Source: Labilithrix luteola
GTDB lineage: Bacteria > Myxococcota_A > Polyangia > Polyangiales > Polyangiaceae
Direction of reading: 5' to 3'
Assembly: GCF_001263205.1 (NCBI RefSeq)
Contig: NZ_CP012333.1
Coordinates: 9,653,501 to 9,717,500, forward strand
DNA length: 64,000 nt
This document shows positions 53,116-62,414 of this stretch, in pieces. How positions within the stretch are numbered: position 1 is the first letter of the stretch; each line of letters starts with the position of its first letter. The position numbers and the translations under genes are program-made. The notes under the pieces are model-generated. The model worked only from the letters and a program-made list of their open reading frames with translations, had not been told where the DNA came from and did no database searches.

Positions 53116-53952
53116 ATGAAGACCACCCGCGCCGTTTTTCCCGTTGTCGTTCTCGGGACGAGTCTCGTCGCGTGCCTGCCTCGGCCTGCCCCCGGCCCTT
53201 TCGACGCAATGACGAATTCGCCTGGATTTCGCTCTCCGTCGCATCCTCCAACCACCCCCGCACAATGGGCAGGCAACGAGGCGGCGGCGAAAGAGGCTGC
53301 GCAGAAAGCCGGCGCGACTGAATTGGCGCCGCCCGTTCACATGGTCGCGCAAACGGGCGGCATGGTGATGCAACACTTTCCCGTGGCCGCAAACACCTGC
53401 TACGAGCTCGGAATTGCCTGGTCATATCCCGCGACGCTCAACGCTCATGCGGGGTTCGAAAACAAAGAGAATCTGCAACTCGGAGGTCGAAGCGCGAAGA
53501 TCGATGCGCCAGCGGGAGTCCTCCACTTCTGCACCGATAAACTGGGCAGTGTGCTCATCACGTTGAGTTCGATCACGCCCGCCGGTCCGATCGCCAACGC
53601 GGAATTGCTCGAATATGCAGTCGTCGTCGGGTCGTGGTCGGAGACACCGGAGCAGACGGCCGCCCGGCGCAAAGAGGAGACAGAAAAGGCAGCCGCGACC
53701 CAAGCCTGGATGGATGCCAACGTCGCTCGCGCGAACGCTCGCGAAGAAGCCGATCGCAAAGAGCGATGCCACCGCTGCGACGAGGATTATCGAGCCTGCC
53801 AGGTCAACGCATCCTACCGACGGAGCCACCCCGCACGCGGCGTCTCGTTCACCGAGAGTTGCGAGTCGAAGTTCACGTCGTGCTCCTTCGGCGGCGAAAT
53901 GTTCGACCGTCGCGAAACGGGCAAGAAGCCGTGCGGTGACCCTCCGCGCTGA
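53116..53952 (+). CDS. Putative lipoprotein with C-terminal cysteine-rich segment
   Basis: 278 residues. Signal peptide with lipobox VFPVVVLGTSLVAC-LPRP. A Pro/Ala region and an Ala/Lys helix lead to a beta-rich core (NTCYELGIAWSYPATLNAHA, FCTDKLGSVLITLSSITPAG). A charged helix (ARRKEETEKAAATQAWMDAN) precedes a cysteine-rich end: CHRCDEDYRACQVNASY, CESKFTSCSFGG, KPCGDPPR. Paired C-x-x-C and other cysteines suggest disulfides outside the cytoplasm. Not recognised. ATG at 53116 is chosen because the lipobox follows at the right distance. The frame is open from 53035. Confidence 0.8.
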   Translation: MKTTRAVFPVVVLGTSLVACLPRPAPGPFDAMTNSPGFRSPSHPPTTPAQWAGNEAAAKEAAQKAGATELAPPVHMVAQTGGMVMQHFPVAANTCYELGIAWSYPATLNAHAGFENKENLQLGGRSAKIDAPAGVLHFCTDKLGSVLITLSSITPAGPIANAELLEYAVVVGSWSETPEQTAARRKEETEKAAATQAWMDANVARANAREEADRKERCHRCDEDYRACQVNASYRRSHPARGVSFTESCESKFTSCSFGGEMFDRRETGKKPCGDPPR

Positions 53953-54090
53953 CGCGTGTCGAGCCGACCACGCGGCGCGTCAGTGAACTGCTGCAGACCG
54001 TTCCCGCCGTTGACCGGGGCACGGCGCAGCAAGCTCGACCATTCGTTCGAGAGACGACGCTCCTGAATCGCACCGCCCGTCGACGTTCTC

Positions 54091-56205
54091 GTGACAAAAA
54101 GCGGGATTCAAGCACAGATACTACGTGCGCCCGTGCCGTTTCCGCCCCGTCCTCGCGCTCGCGTCGTTGCCCTCGCCTCCGCCGTCTTCGTCGCGGGGGT
54201 AGCCTACGGGCGGAACGCAACGGCGGCCGAGGACTCGGATGCCTCCGCGCCGAGCGATCCATCACCCGAAGACGGCGGTGCCGACGCGAGCCTTTCGGTA
54301 GACGCGCAGCCGCTCGCTCCCGTCGCTGACGTGGGCGACGCGGAGCCGGCCACCGAGGCAGCGCCCGCCGCCGACGCGGGACCGGCCACCGACGCGGGGC
54401 CTGCCGCGCCTCTCGAAGAAGTCGTGGTGCGTGCGACTGCCGGCTCTCGCCCCACGAAGAGCGTGACGCGCGCCGAGATCCGTCAGATGCCCGGCGCGCT
54501 GGGCGACCCATTGCGTTCGGTCGAGAGTCTGCCTGGCGTGTCGCCAACGATATCCGGTCTTCCGTATTTCTACATTCGTGGCGCCCCGCCGAACACCGTC
54601 GGATTCATGCTGGACGATATCCAGCTTCCGTACGTATTCCACGTCGGGCTCGGACCGTCGATCGTGCATCCCGCGTTCGTACGTTCCGTGTCGATCGAGT
54701 CGGCGGGCGGACCGCCGCGTCTCGGACGCGCCGTCGGATCGTTCATCACCGCAACCACCAACGCCCCCGCCGAGGAGACGACCTGGGAGGCGCGCCTCCG
54801 AGTCATCGATTCTTCGGCGTTCGTCGAGGCGCCATTCTCGAACGGGCTTGGGCACGCCGCTATTGGTGTCACGAAGTCGTATGCCAACGTCCTGCTCAGT
54901 GCATTTGCACCTGGGTATTCTCTCGATTACCGCGATTTTTCGACACGTCTAACGTACGACGTGGGGCCTCGCGATCATCTAACGCTCTTCGCCCTCGGCT
55001 CTTACGACTTTGCATCCCAGCGAGAGATCGGGAAGGAGGAGGATGTCTTCTTTGCGTCGGAGATCTATCGGGTCGATCTGAAATGGCAGCACGATCTCGA
55101 CCATCGTGGCGAGCTCCGCGTCGGCACCACCTTCGGATACGATCGATCGCGACTCGTCTCCAACCGCTTTGCGCGTGACCAATCGGCGGCCGCGAGGGTC
55201 GTGCTGCGCCAGCCTCTCGGGGAGACGTGGATCATCGAGTCCGGGCTCGACACGCGCCTCGACGCGTATGGTGCCGATCTCCCCTCGATGTACTCACTCA
55301 CGGAAGCCGACTACGCAGAGACGTCGCGCGTCTTCGGTAACCACCTCGACACCGTGACCGGCGCCCATGCGTCGCTCCGCTGGCGGCCGCTCGATAGCCT
55401 CGATCTGATGATTGGCGGCCGTTCCGACGTGTACACCTCGAGGGAACGCGTGATCCCCACTGTGGAGCCGCGCACGTCTCTCGCCTTCTCCCCTACCCGC
55501 CGGGTGCGGTTTCTCACGGCCCACGGCATCGCCCATCAAACTCCCGCCTATCTCGTTCCCATTCCTGCTCTCGCGATTCCTGGTCTCGCCGGCGGACTCC
55601 AAGAGTCCTTGCAATCAAGCGTAACGGCCGAGCTTCTCGCCCCGTTCGACGTTCTCGCCAGCGCCACGATCTTCCGTGGTGTGTTTGCCAACCTGAGCGA
55701 CTTCGTGCTCGTGCAGAGCGAATATCCCCTCCAACCCGGACCTGGATTGCGCGGCGAGAGTCACGGCCTCGAGCTCTCCGCCAAGCGGCCGCTGCTCGGC
55801 GGGTTCGGCATGCAGATCGCGTACACGCTCTCGCGGACCACGCGGCACGATTCCCGGTCGGAGCCGATCCTCGGCGGCTACGACCGGACGCACGTCCTCA
55901 ACGTGGCACTCATGCTCGACCTCGGAAAGGGCTTCACTGCGAGCGCACGCTTCCTCACGTACACCGGATTGCTCCGTGATCCGCAAAGCGGCTCGAGCGA
56001 TCGCCTGCCGTCGTTCATGCGTCTAGACGCACGATTCGGCAAACGCTGGAAATGGGGCAAAGGCTATTTCGGAGTGGTGGTGGAAGCCTTGAATGCAACG
56101 GCGTCGACCGAGACCATCGCGATTCGCTGCGACGACAAGGGCTGCACACCACGCACCATCGGCCCGATCACCATGCCGAGCCTCGGCATCGAAGCAGGGA
56201 TGTGA
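54091..56205 (+). CDS. TonB-dependent outer-membrane receptor
   Basis: 704 residues. Signal sequence at about 22-46 (RARVVALASAVFVAGVAYGR), an Ala/Asp-rich linker, then a plug domain at about 110-235 with LEEVVVRATAGSRPTKSVTR, EIRQMPGALGDPLRSVESLP and GVSPTISGLPYFYIRGAPPN. A 22-strand type beta-barrel fills the rest (RVDLKWQHDLDHRGELRVGT, GRSDVYTSRERVIPTVEPRT), ending MPSLGIEAGM, without the usual C-terminal aromatic residue. Active uptake of an unknown substrate; nothing here points to iron. GTG start at 54091, weak ribosome site. It overlaps or abuts the next lipoprotein gene (TGTGACGATG), so the two probably act together. Confidence 0.92.
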   Translation: MTKSGIQAQILRAPVPFPPRPRARVVALASAVFVAGVAYGRNATAAEDSDASAPSDPSPEDGGADASLSVDAQPLAPVADVGDAEPATEAAPAADAGPATDAGPAAPLEEVVVRATAGSRPTKSVTRAEIRQMPGALGDPLRSVESLPGVSPTISGLPYFYIRGAPPNTVGFMLDDIQLPYVFHVGLGPSIVHPAFVRSVSIESAGGPPRLGRAVGSFITATTNAPAEETTWEARLRVIDSSAFVEAPFSNGLGHAAIGVTKSYANVLLSAFAPGYSLDYRDFSTRLTYDVGPRDHLTLFALGSYDFASQREIGKEEDVFFASEIYRVDLKWQHDLDHRGELRVGTTFGYDRSRLVSNRFARDQSAAARVVLRQPLGETWIIESGLDTRLDAYGADLPSMYSLTEADYAETSRVFGNHLDTVTGAHASLRWRPLDSLDLMIGGRSDVYTSRERVIPTVEPRTSLAFSPTRRVRFLTAHGIAHQTPAYLVPIPALAIPGLAGGLQESLQSSVTAELLAPFDVLASATIFRGVFANLSDFVLVQSEYPLQPGPGLRGESHGLELSAKRPLLGGFGMQIAYTLSRTTRHDSRSEPILGGYDRTHVLNVALMLDLGKGFTASARFLTYTGLLRDPQSGSSDRLPSFMRLDARFGKRWKWGKGYFGVVVEALNATASTETIAIRCDDKGCTPRTIGPITMPSLGIEAGM

Positions 56206-56207
56206 CG

Positions 56208-56981
56208 ATGCGCTCACGACGGACTTCCTCCAAGCTCGACTTCGCCCTCGCGGGAATCGTGGTGGCATCGATCGGCGGCGCGAGTGCGTGCCTTCCGTCC
56301 GACGAAGACACCGCGCGCGGTGCCCTCTACGTCGAGCTCGACGCCGCGCCGCTCGTCGTCGAGCAAGGCAGCTTTTCCGTCTCGTTCGAGCGACTGGCCA
56401 TGCTCGCGGGCGCCGACGCCGTGGATTGCCACTCCTATTTCGTGGTGGAGCGGCCCCTAGGAGCGGTCGCCGTGATCGACCTGATGAAGCCCTATACGTT
56501 CGAGCATAGGGCGCTCACCGAGACAGAGTGCGCGGTGGCGGCAGGCTTCATCAGCACGACGGACACGCCACATGTCGCGCAAGGCGTTTCGCCGGAAGAT
56601 GGTCAGTTGCTCGCGTCGTCACGCGTCGGGGAAGCGGCGCCTATCGGCAACATGCATATCGTCGCACGGGTTCGATCGGGCACTTCGCCCTCGTCGGTCG
56701 TCGAGCGGCGGATCGATCTGCTCCTGACGGGCATCGCAGGCGGCGTGCGGACGCCCCGTCCGATTACGGTACCCCGGGGCGACAAACGCGACGTGTTCGT
56801 GCGTTTCGACACGTCACGGCTCCTCCAGGCCCTCCAGGTGATCGCCTTGAGTCACCCCCGCGAGCCGGGAATCGTGAGCACCGAACAGCTCAGGCCGTGG
56901 GAGCTCGACACGGTGACCAAGGCGGCGACGAACGCCTGGTCCTTTCGTACCGTCTCCGACGCGGGCCTCGACGGACCGTGA
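56208..56981 (+). CDS. Lipoprotein partner of the TonB-dependent receptor
   Basis: 257 residues. Signal peptide with lipobox ALAGIVVASIGGASAC-LPSD. The mature part is beta-rich (ARGALYVELDAAPLVVEQGS, FSVSFERLAMLAGADAVDC, RGDKRDVFVRFDTSRLLQAL) and has two further cysteines. It starts 2 nt after the receptor stop, or 4 nt inside it if the GTG at 56202 is used, so it is coupled to the receptor. A substrate-delivery lipoprotein at the receptor mouth is a reasonable guess by analogy with SusD-type partners, but the sequence shows no SusD features. Convergent with the next lipoprotein gene, 11 nt apart. Confidence 0.85.
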   Translation: MRSRRTSSKLDFALAGIVVASIGGASACLPSDEDTARGALYVELDAAPLVVEQGSFSVSFERLAMLAGADAVDCHSYFVVERPLGAVAVIDLMKPYTFEHRALTETECAVAAGFISTTDTPHVAQGVSPEDGQLLASSRVGEAAPIGNMHIVARVRSGTSPSSVVERRIDLLLTGIAGGVRTPRPITVPRGDKRDVFVRFDTSRLLQALQVIALSHPREPGIVSTEQLRPWELDTVTKAATNAWSFRTVSDAGLDGP

Positions 56982-56992
56982 GTGTGGACGAC

Positions 56993-57676
56993 TTACGGCA
57001 CGCAGGCAGCGACGATGGTCCCGTTGAGCGCCGCGCCGGCACCGGGGCCGACGATCTTGACCGGGGTGCACCGTTGGCCCGTGGGGCAATCGGCGTTTGC
57101 CTGACAGAGCTGCGTCTGGCCTGCGCCGCACGCCGTGCCCGACGAACAGGTCGCCCCCGAGGCGGCCCCTGCCGCGATCACCAGCGTGCCTTCCGTGCAG
57201 TTGATCCCCGCGGCGAGGGTCGCGACCTCAGGCGCTACGCAGCAGGCCGTACCGCACTGCCTGGCTGAATTGCATGCCCACAAGAGCTCGTCGGCATTGC
57301 AGCCCGTCAACGTACACGACTGCGTTTTTCCGTAGCAGACGTTGGCCGATTGTTGGCCGCCGCACGGGAACGTCGTCGTCTGGAACTTGCACACGATTGG
57401 CCCGGAAGCGTCCGTGTTGCCGCCGCTGGGCGGATCGCCCGACGACGCGTCACCCGACGGTGTGTCGCTCGATGAGGTGCACTTCGGCTTGCCCTCGATC
57501 ACGTTGCAAGACAGCCCCGTGTTGCACGTTCCATTGGCGAAGCACGCGCCGTCGAGCTCTCCCTGCGCAATCGTTGCCGACGTGCCTGGCGCGGGATCGT
57601 CTCCCACGCAAGCAGCCACAGCGAATGTACCGATGACCGCTGCGCCGATGGACAAGAAGGCCAGAAGCTTCCGCAT
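56993..57676 (-). CDS. Cysteine-rich lipoprotein
   Basis: 227 residues. Signal peptide with lipobox SIGAAVIGTFAVAAC-VGDD. The mature region carries about 20 cysteines in small-loop patterns: CFANGTCNTGLSCNVIEGKP, CGGQQSANVCYGKTQSCTLT, GCNADELLWACNSARQCGTA, CQANADCPTGQRCTPVKI. Such spacings are typical of disulfide-rich surface proteins of myxobacteria. Gly/Ser-rich in the middle. Not recognised. ATG at 57676 is chosen because it starts the signal peptide (MRKLLAFLSIGAAV). The upstream frame to 57709 is non-conserved. Monocistronic on this strand. Confidence 0.85.
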   Translation of the reverse strand: MRKLLAFLSIGAAVIGTFAVAACVGDDPAPGTSATIAQGELDGACFANGTCNTGLSCNVIEGKPKCTSSSDTPSGDASSGDPPSGGNTDASGPIVCKFQTTTFPCGGQQSANVCYGKTQSCTLTGCNADELLWACNSARQCGTACCVAPEVATLAAGINCTEGTLVIAAGAASGATCSSGTACGAGQTQLCQANADCPTGQRCTPVKIVGPGAGAALNGTIVAACVP

Positions 57677-57740
57677 CCGGCCGAGGCTATCACGCGTGGG
57701 CGCATGCAAGAGGCCCTAGAGAGCGGCTCCGGGTCGCGGC

Positions 57741-58817
57741 TCAGATCTTCGGCGTGGCCACGACCACCCGATTGCGGCCGAGGCGCTTGGCCTCGTACAT
57801 CGCTTCGTCGGCGCGGTTTTCGAGCTGGTCGGGCGTCTCTCGCTTGTCCCACGTGGCGACGCCGATCGAGACGGTCTGGCGGAGGCGCGCCATGTCGATC
57901 TCGAACGGCTCGGCGTTGAGCGTCTGCTGGATGCGCGCGCCCGTGGCGTGCGCTTGCGTGGCGCCGGTCTGCGGCATGATGAGGACGAACTCTTCGCCAC
58001 CTCGCCGGACGAGGACATCGACGCGACGCACGGCCTTCCGCACACGATCGGCGAACATGCGGAGCACCCCGTCACCCACGGCGTGGCCATGGATGTCGTT
58101 GACCATCTTGAAGTGGTCGAGGTCCATGTAAAGCAGGCTCACGTCGCCCGAGGAGCGGCTCGCGCGCTCCATTTCCTCGACGAGGCGCGGTGTGAGGTAG
58201 CGATGGTTGAAGGCCATCGTGATGTCGTCGAACATCGCGAGGCGACGCAGGCGCGCGCGCTCGATGGGCGGCGCCGAGCAGTTGGCGAGCAGTCTCAGGA
58301 GCAGCTGCTCTTCTTCACGGAACGCCGCGCGTCGTGACGAGGTGACCGAGAGGACGCCGATGACTTCTCCGCTCGACCAGAGCGGCTCGGCCATGAGCGA
58401 GCAGACTTTGTACGAGGCGTCGACCGAGACCCAGCGCGAGTCGAACTCGACGTCGTCGATGCGAGCGGGTTGACCTTGCTCGACGACCCAGCCGCCGACG
58501 CCCTCGCCACGTTTGAAGTCGGCGGGGGGCTCGGTCTCCCCCGCCCCAGATCGGGCGCCCGAAAGAAGCGCGGTGCGAGAGGTGTCCAGCAAACGGATCG
58601 AGGCGTGATCGGCAGCCAGCAGGTTCAGCGTGGCGTCGGTCACAGTCTTCAAAAACTCTTCGAGCGGACGATCGGAAGTAAGCTCCGCCGTGAGCTGCAG
58701 AAGCACCTCGAGTGCGCGCTGCGCATCCACGGAACGTGAGGCTACAAGCTCCCCGCTCTCCGCTCCAGGTGCGAGCGACGTCACTTCGACGTCACAATTC
58801 GACAGTACTCCGTTCAC
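57741..58817 (-). CDS. Diguanylate cyclase with GAF-type sensor domain
   Basis: 358 residues, no membrane segment. A GAF domain (about 35-185: LQLTAELTSDRPLEEFLKTV, FKRGEGVGGWVVEQGQPARI, GEVIGVLSVTSSRRAAFREE) is followed by a GGDEF domain. The active-site loop is GGEEF (273-277), metal ligand D232 is in YMDLDHFKMVND, and the inhibitory I-site R264-x-x-D267 lies exactly five residues before GGEEF. It should make c-di-GMP and be product-inhibited. The GAF ligand is unknown. Located upstream of nothing obviously related; dnaE2 lies beyond on the same strand, about 150 nt away. Confidence 0.94.
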   Translation of the reverse strand: MNGVLSNCDVEVTSLAPGAESGELVASRSVDAQRALEVLLQLTAELTSDRPLEEFLKTVTDATLNLLAADHASIRLLDTSRTALLSGARSGAGETEPPADFKRGEGVGGWVVEQGQPARIDDVEFDSRWVSVDASYKVCSLMAEPLWSSGEVIGVLSVTSSRRAAFREEEQLLLRLLANCSAPPIERARLRRLAMFDDITMAFNHRYLTPRLVEEMERASRSSGDVSLLYMDLDHFKMVNDIHGHAVGDGVLRMFADRVRKAVRRVDVLVRRGGEEFVLIMPQTGATQAHATGARIQQTLNAEPFEIDMARLRQTVSIGVATWDKRETPDQLENRADEAMYEAKRLGRNRVVVATPKI

Positions 58818-58970
58818 GCACGCCCCCCGTCTCAGTCCGAACTCGCTCGCTTCCCCGTGAGCTGCTCGGGCGAGCTCATTCGGCGAGCTCCCCCCCGCGC
58901 CCGAGGCTCACGACGCAAGCGCGGCCGCGAGTGTCTTTAGCTGCTCATGCGGTCGTGTCAACGATGCTGA

Positions 58971-61900
58971 TCAGTGGAAATCGCGGCTCGCCGAGACCAT
59001 CGCCGGCAAGTGCGCATCGAGACGCTCGAGCCGATCGACGACGACATTGATGACCGAAGAAGGTCCTTGTGGGAGACCTTCGGGGGCGTGGCCATCGCCA
59101 AGAGCCGACTTCGACCGCGGATCATCGGCACGCTCGAGCTTGCCGTGGACGAGGACGAGTCGAGCGGCCGTGGCGTCATGGCGATATTTTTCGAAGACGC
59201 GCGACCAGAGCACGAGGTTCGAAAAGCCGTACTCGTCTTCGAGGGTGAAGAAGACGACGCCGCTCGCCGTGCCTGGTCGCTGGCGACAGATGACGAGACC
59301 GGCCACGCTGACGCGCGTTCCGGCAGGCGTCGAGAGGAGATCTCGCGAAGACTTGATGCGCTTCGGCAGCTTCGGCCGAAGGAGCTTCATCGGATGATCG
59401 GAGACCGAAACGCCTGTGCGCTCGAGATCGAGGACGAGCTGTTCGGCGCGTGACATGCGCTTGAGCGATGCGCGCGGCTCGTTCGACTTCAAACCGCTCC
59501 ACAAGTCCATAGGACGCGGCGCGACGACCTGCCAGATGGCATCGCGACGGCCACCCGCCATCGCATCGAGCGCGCCGGATTCGGCGAGCGCCGAGAGGGC
59601 TTTCTTGTCGAGTCCAGCACGCGCCCCGAGATCTTCGACGTCGGCGAAGGGTGCCTTCGCACGTGCCTCTTCGATGGCCTTCCCCTTGTCGACTCCCAGC
59701 CCCGAAACGATGCGGAGGCCGAGCTCGATCGAGGTCTTTCCCTGCGCGTCGACCGTGCAGCGGCAGTCCCAATCGCTCTTCGCCACGTCGAGCCCCTCGA
59801 CCTTCACGCCATGGCGCTGCGCGTCTTGCAGGATGGTCGAAGGCGAATAGAAACCCATGGGCTGGCTGTTCACGAGTGCGGCCGCGAACTCCGCCGGGTA
59901 ATGCACCTTGAGCCACGCGCTCGCGTAGACGAGCAGCGCAAAGCTCGCGGCGTGGCTCTCCGGGAAACCGTATTCGCCGAAGCCCTGGATCTGCTGGTAG
60001 AGCCGCTCGCCGAAGGCCTCGGAGATCCCGCGCTCGCGGAAGCCTCGGAGCAACCGCTCGCGATGCTGCTCGAGCCGGCCGGTCTTTCGCCATGCGGCCA
60101 TGTCGCGACGAAGAGCGTCGGCCTCGCCACCGCTGTAGCCTGCGCCGGCAATGGCGATCTGCATGACCTGCTCTTGGAAGAGCGGCACGCCGAGCGTTCG
60201 ACGCAAGATCGGCTCGAGGAGCGGATGCGGAGGGTCCGTGGCCTCTTCGCCCGTGCGCCGCCTCAAGTACGGATGGACCATGCCGCCCTGGATGGGGCCT
60301 GGTCGTACGATCGCGACCTCCACGACGATGTCGTAGAAGGCCTGCGGGCGCAGCCGCGGGAGCATGGCCATCTGCGCGCGGCTCTCGATCTGGAACACAC
60401 CGACCGTGTCGGCATTGCAGAGCGCCTCGTAGACGGCCGGATCTTCGCTGGGGATGCTCGCGAGCCGATCGATCGCCGAGCCCGTCACCAGCCCCTGCGG
60501 AGCATAGGGAAGATTCGGCGGCGCGTCGGCTTTGGCGGTGACCTCCTTCACGAGGTCGAGGCACTTGCGGATCGCCGTGAGCATGCCGAGACCGAGCACG
60601 TCGATCTTGAAGAAGCCGAGCGTGTCGATGTCGTCCTTGTCCCAGGGGATGATCGTGCGGTCGGCCATCGAGGCAGGTTCGATGGGAGCTACCGCATCGA
60701 GGGGGCCGCGGAGAGCACGAAGCCGCCGACGTGGATCGACAGGTGCCTGGGAAACCCTTGGATGGCGCGTGCGAGCACGAGCGTCTGGCGCACGCGCGGA
60801 TCGTTCGCCGAGAGCCCGATCGCCTTGAGGCGCGACTCGCTCGCGGCCGACATGCCGTCCCACCAGGAGACCACACCGGAGAGCCGATCGACCTGCTCGA
60901 GCGAGAGCCCGAAGACCTTGCCGACCTCGCGGAGCGCGCTCTTCGAGCGGTACGAGACGACCTCGCTCACCATCGCTGCGCGGTCGCGTCCGTAGGTCTC
61001 GTAGATCTCCTGGATGATCTCCTCGCGGCGCTCGTGCTCGAAGTCGACGTCGATATCGGGCGGCTCGCGACGCTCGCTCGAGAGAAAGCGCTCGAAGAGG
61101 AGATTCGAACGCGCCGGGTCGACCGCGGTGATCCCGAGGCAGTAACAGACCGCGCTGTTCGCCGCGCTTCCACGGCCCTGACAGAGGATGTCTCGCCTTC
61201 GCGCCATGTCGATGATGGCGCGCACCGAGAGGAAGTACGGCGCCACCTCGAGCTCGGTGATGAGCGCGAGCTCCTTCTCGATCTGTGTCTTCACCCGATC
61301 CGGGACGCGACTTTCGCCGTAACGCGCATTGGCGCCATCGAAGGTGAGACGGCGCAGAGCGTCGTCGGCCGTTTCGGTGGGGCTTCCGCCGCGGAAATCT
61401 CGATGCACGAGATCCGAGATCTCGTAGGGGAACTTGTACTTCAGCGACTTGATCGAGAAGAGGCAGCGCTCGGCGATGAAGCGCGATCGCTCGAGCCACG
61501 CGGGGTGGAGCGAGAAGAGGCGCGCCATCTCGTCTTCGCCTTTGAGATGCGCCTCGGCGTTCGGCAAGAGATCGCGGCCAGCCTCGTCGAGCGTCTTGCC
61601 CTCGCGGATGCAGTGCAAGACGTCGAACACGGGCTTGTCGCTCGGGCGCGCGAAGAGAACGCGGCCCGTTGCGCACACGGCCACGCCGTAACGACGTTGT
61701 GCCTCGAGCGTGCGCGTGACGCGGGCGCGGTCCTCGCCGTCTTTGTGCAGGTGCACGGCGATCGACAGGCGGTTGCCGAACGCACGCTGCAAGACGTCGA
61801 TCGGCAAGGTGGCGTCGGCCAAGGCCCAGAGCCCCGCGGCATGCTCACAGACGACGGAGAGCGGGATCCCGGCGAAGGTGTTGGCGGGCAGCTCGTCTTC

Positions 61901-62398
61901 GTCGAGGTCGGTGGTGCGCCGAATCTTCTCGGACTTCGGATGGCGCGCGTGGCTCTTCGTGAGGATCTTGCAGAGGTTCGTGTACCCGACGTGATCTTCG
62001 ACCAGCACGGTGAGCGTCGTGGCCTTGTTGGGCACGTCACCCTCTTGCTCGTCGAGTCCGTCGGTCTCGAGCGTGAGCTCACAGCCCACGATGATGCGCA
62101 GCCCATGTTTCTGGGCTTCCTCGTAGGCGCGGACGATGCCGTAGAGGCCATCGCGATCGGTGATGGCGATCGTGTCGTAGCCGAGCTCGGCGGCCCGATG
62201 CACGAGGATCTCCGGCGTCGAGGCTCCGGAGAGAAAGCTGAAATTCGTGCGCGCGGTGAGCTCGACGTACCGCGTCTTGCGCGCCTGGATGCTCTTGCGA
62301 AGCTCGAGGAGCTCGGCGGCGAGCTCGGGCGACGCGAACGAGCCGTCCGGTGCGAGCGGAATGCGACTTGTGGGATCGATACGAATACGGCCGGACAT
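58971..62398 (-). CDS. dnaE2: Error-prone DNA polymerase III alpha (DnaE2), frameshifted in this sequence
   Basis: Catalytic polymerase of the inducible ImuB-DnaE2 translesion system. PHP domain at the start (YVELTARTNFSFLSGASTPE, YDTIAITDRDGLYGIVRAYE), polymerase with PPDIDVDFEHERREE (two catalytic Asp) and, past the break, FFKIDVLGLGMLTAIRKC with the third Asp. An OB-fold end (VSVAGLVICRQRPGTASGVV) follows. The first frame stops soon after HVGGFVLSAAP. Adding one C to the C5 run (G5 at 60701-60705 on +) gives AAPLDAVAPIEPASM and an intact protein of about 1142 residues. ATG at 62398 lies 16 nt after the imuB stop, preceded by GAGAG. Because the third catalytic Asp is beyond the break, the sequence as read could not make an active enzyme. 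Confidence 0.9.
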
Positions 62399-62414
62399 CG
62401 TTCGTCTCTCGCGA

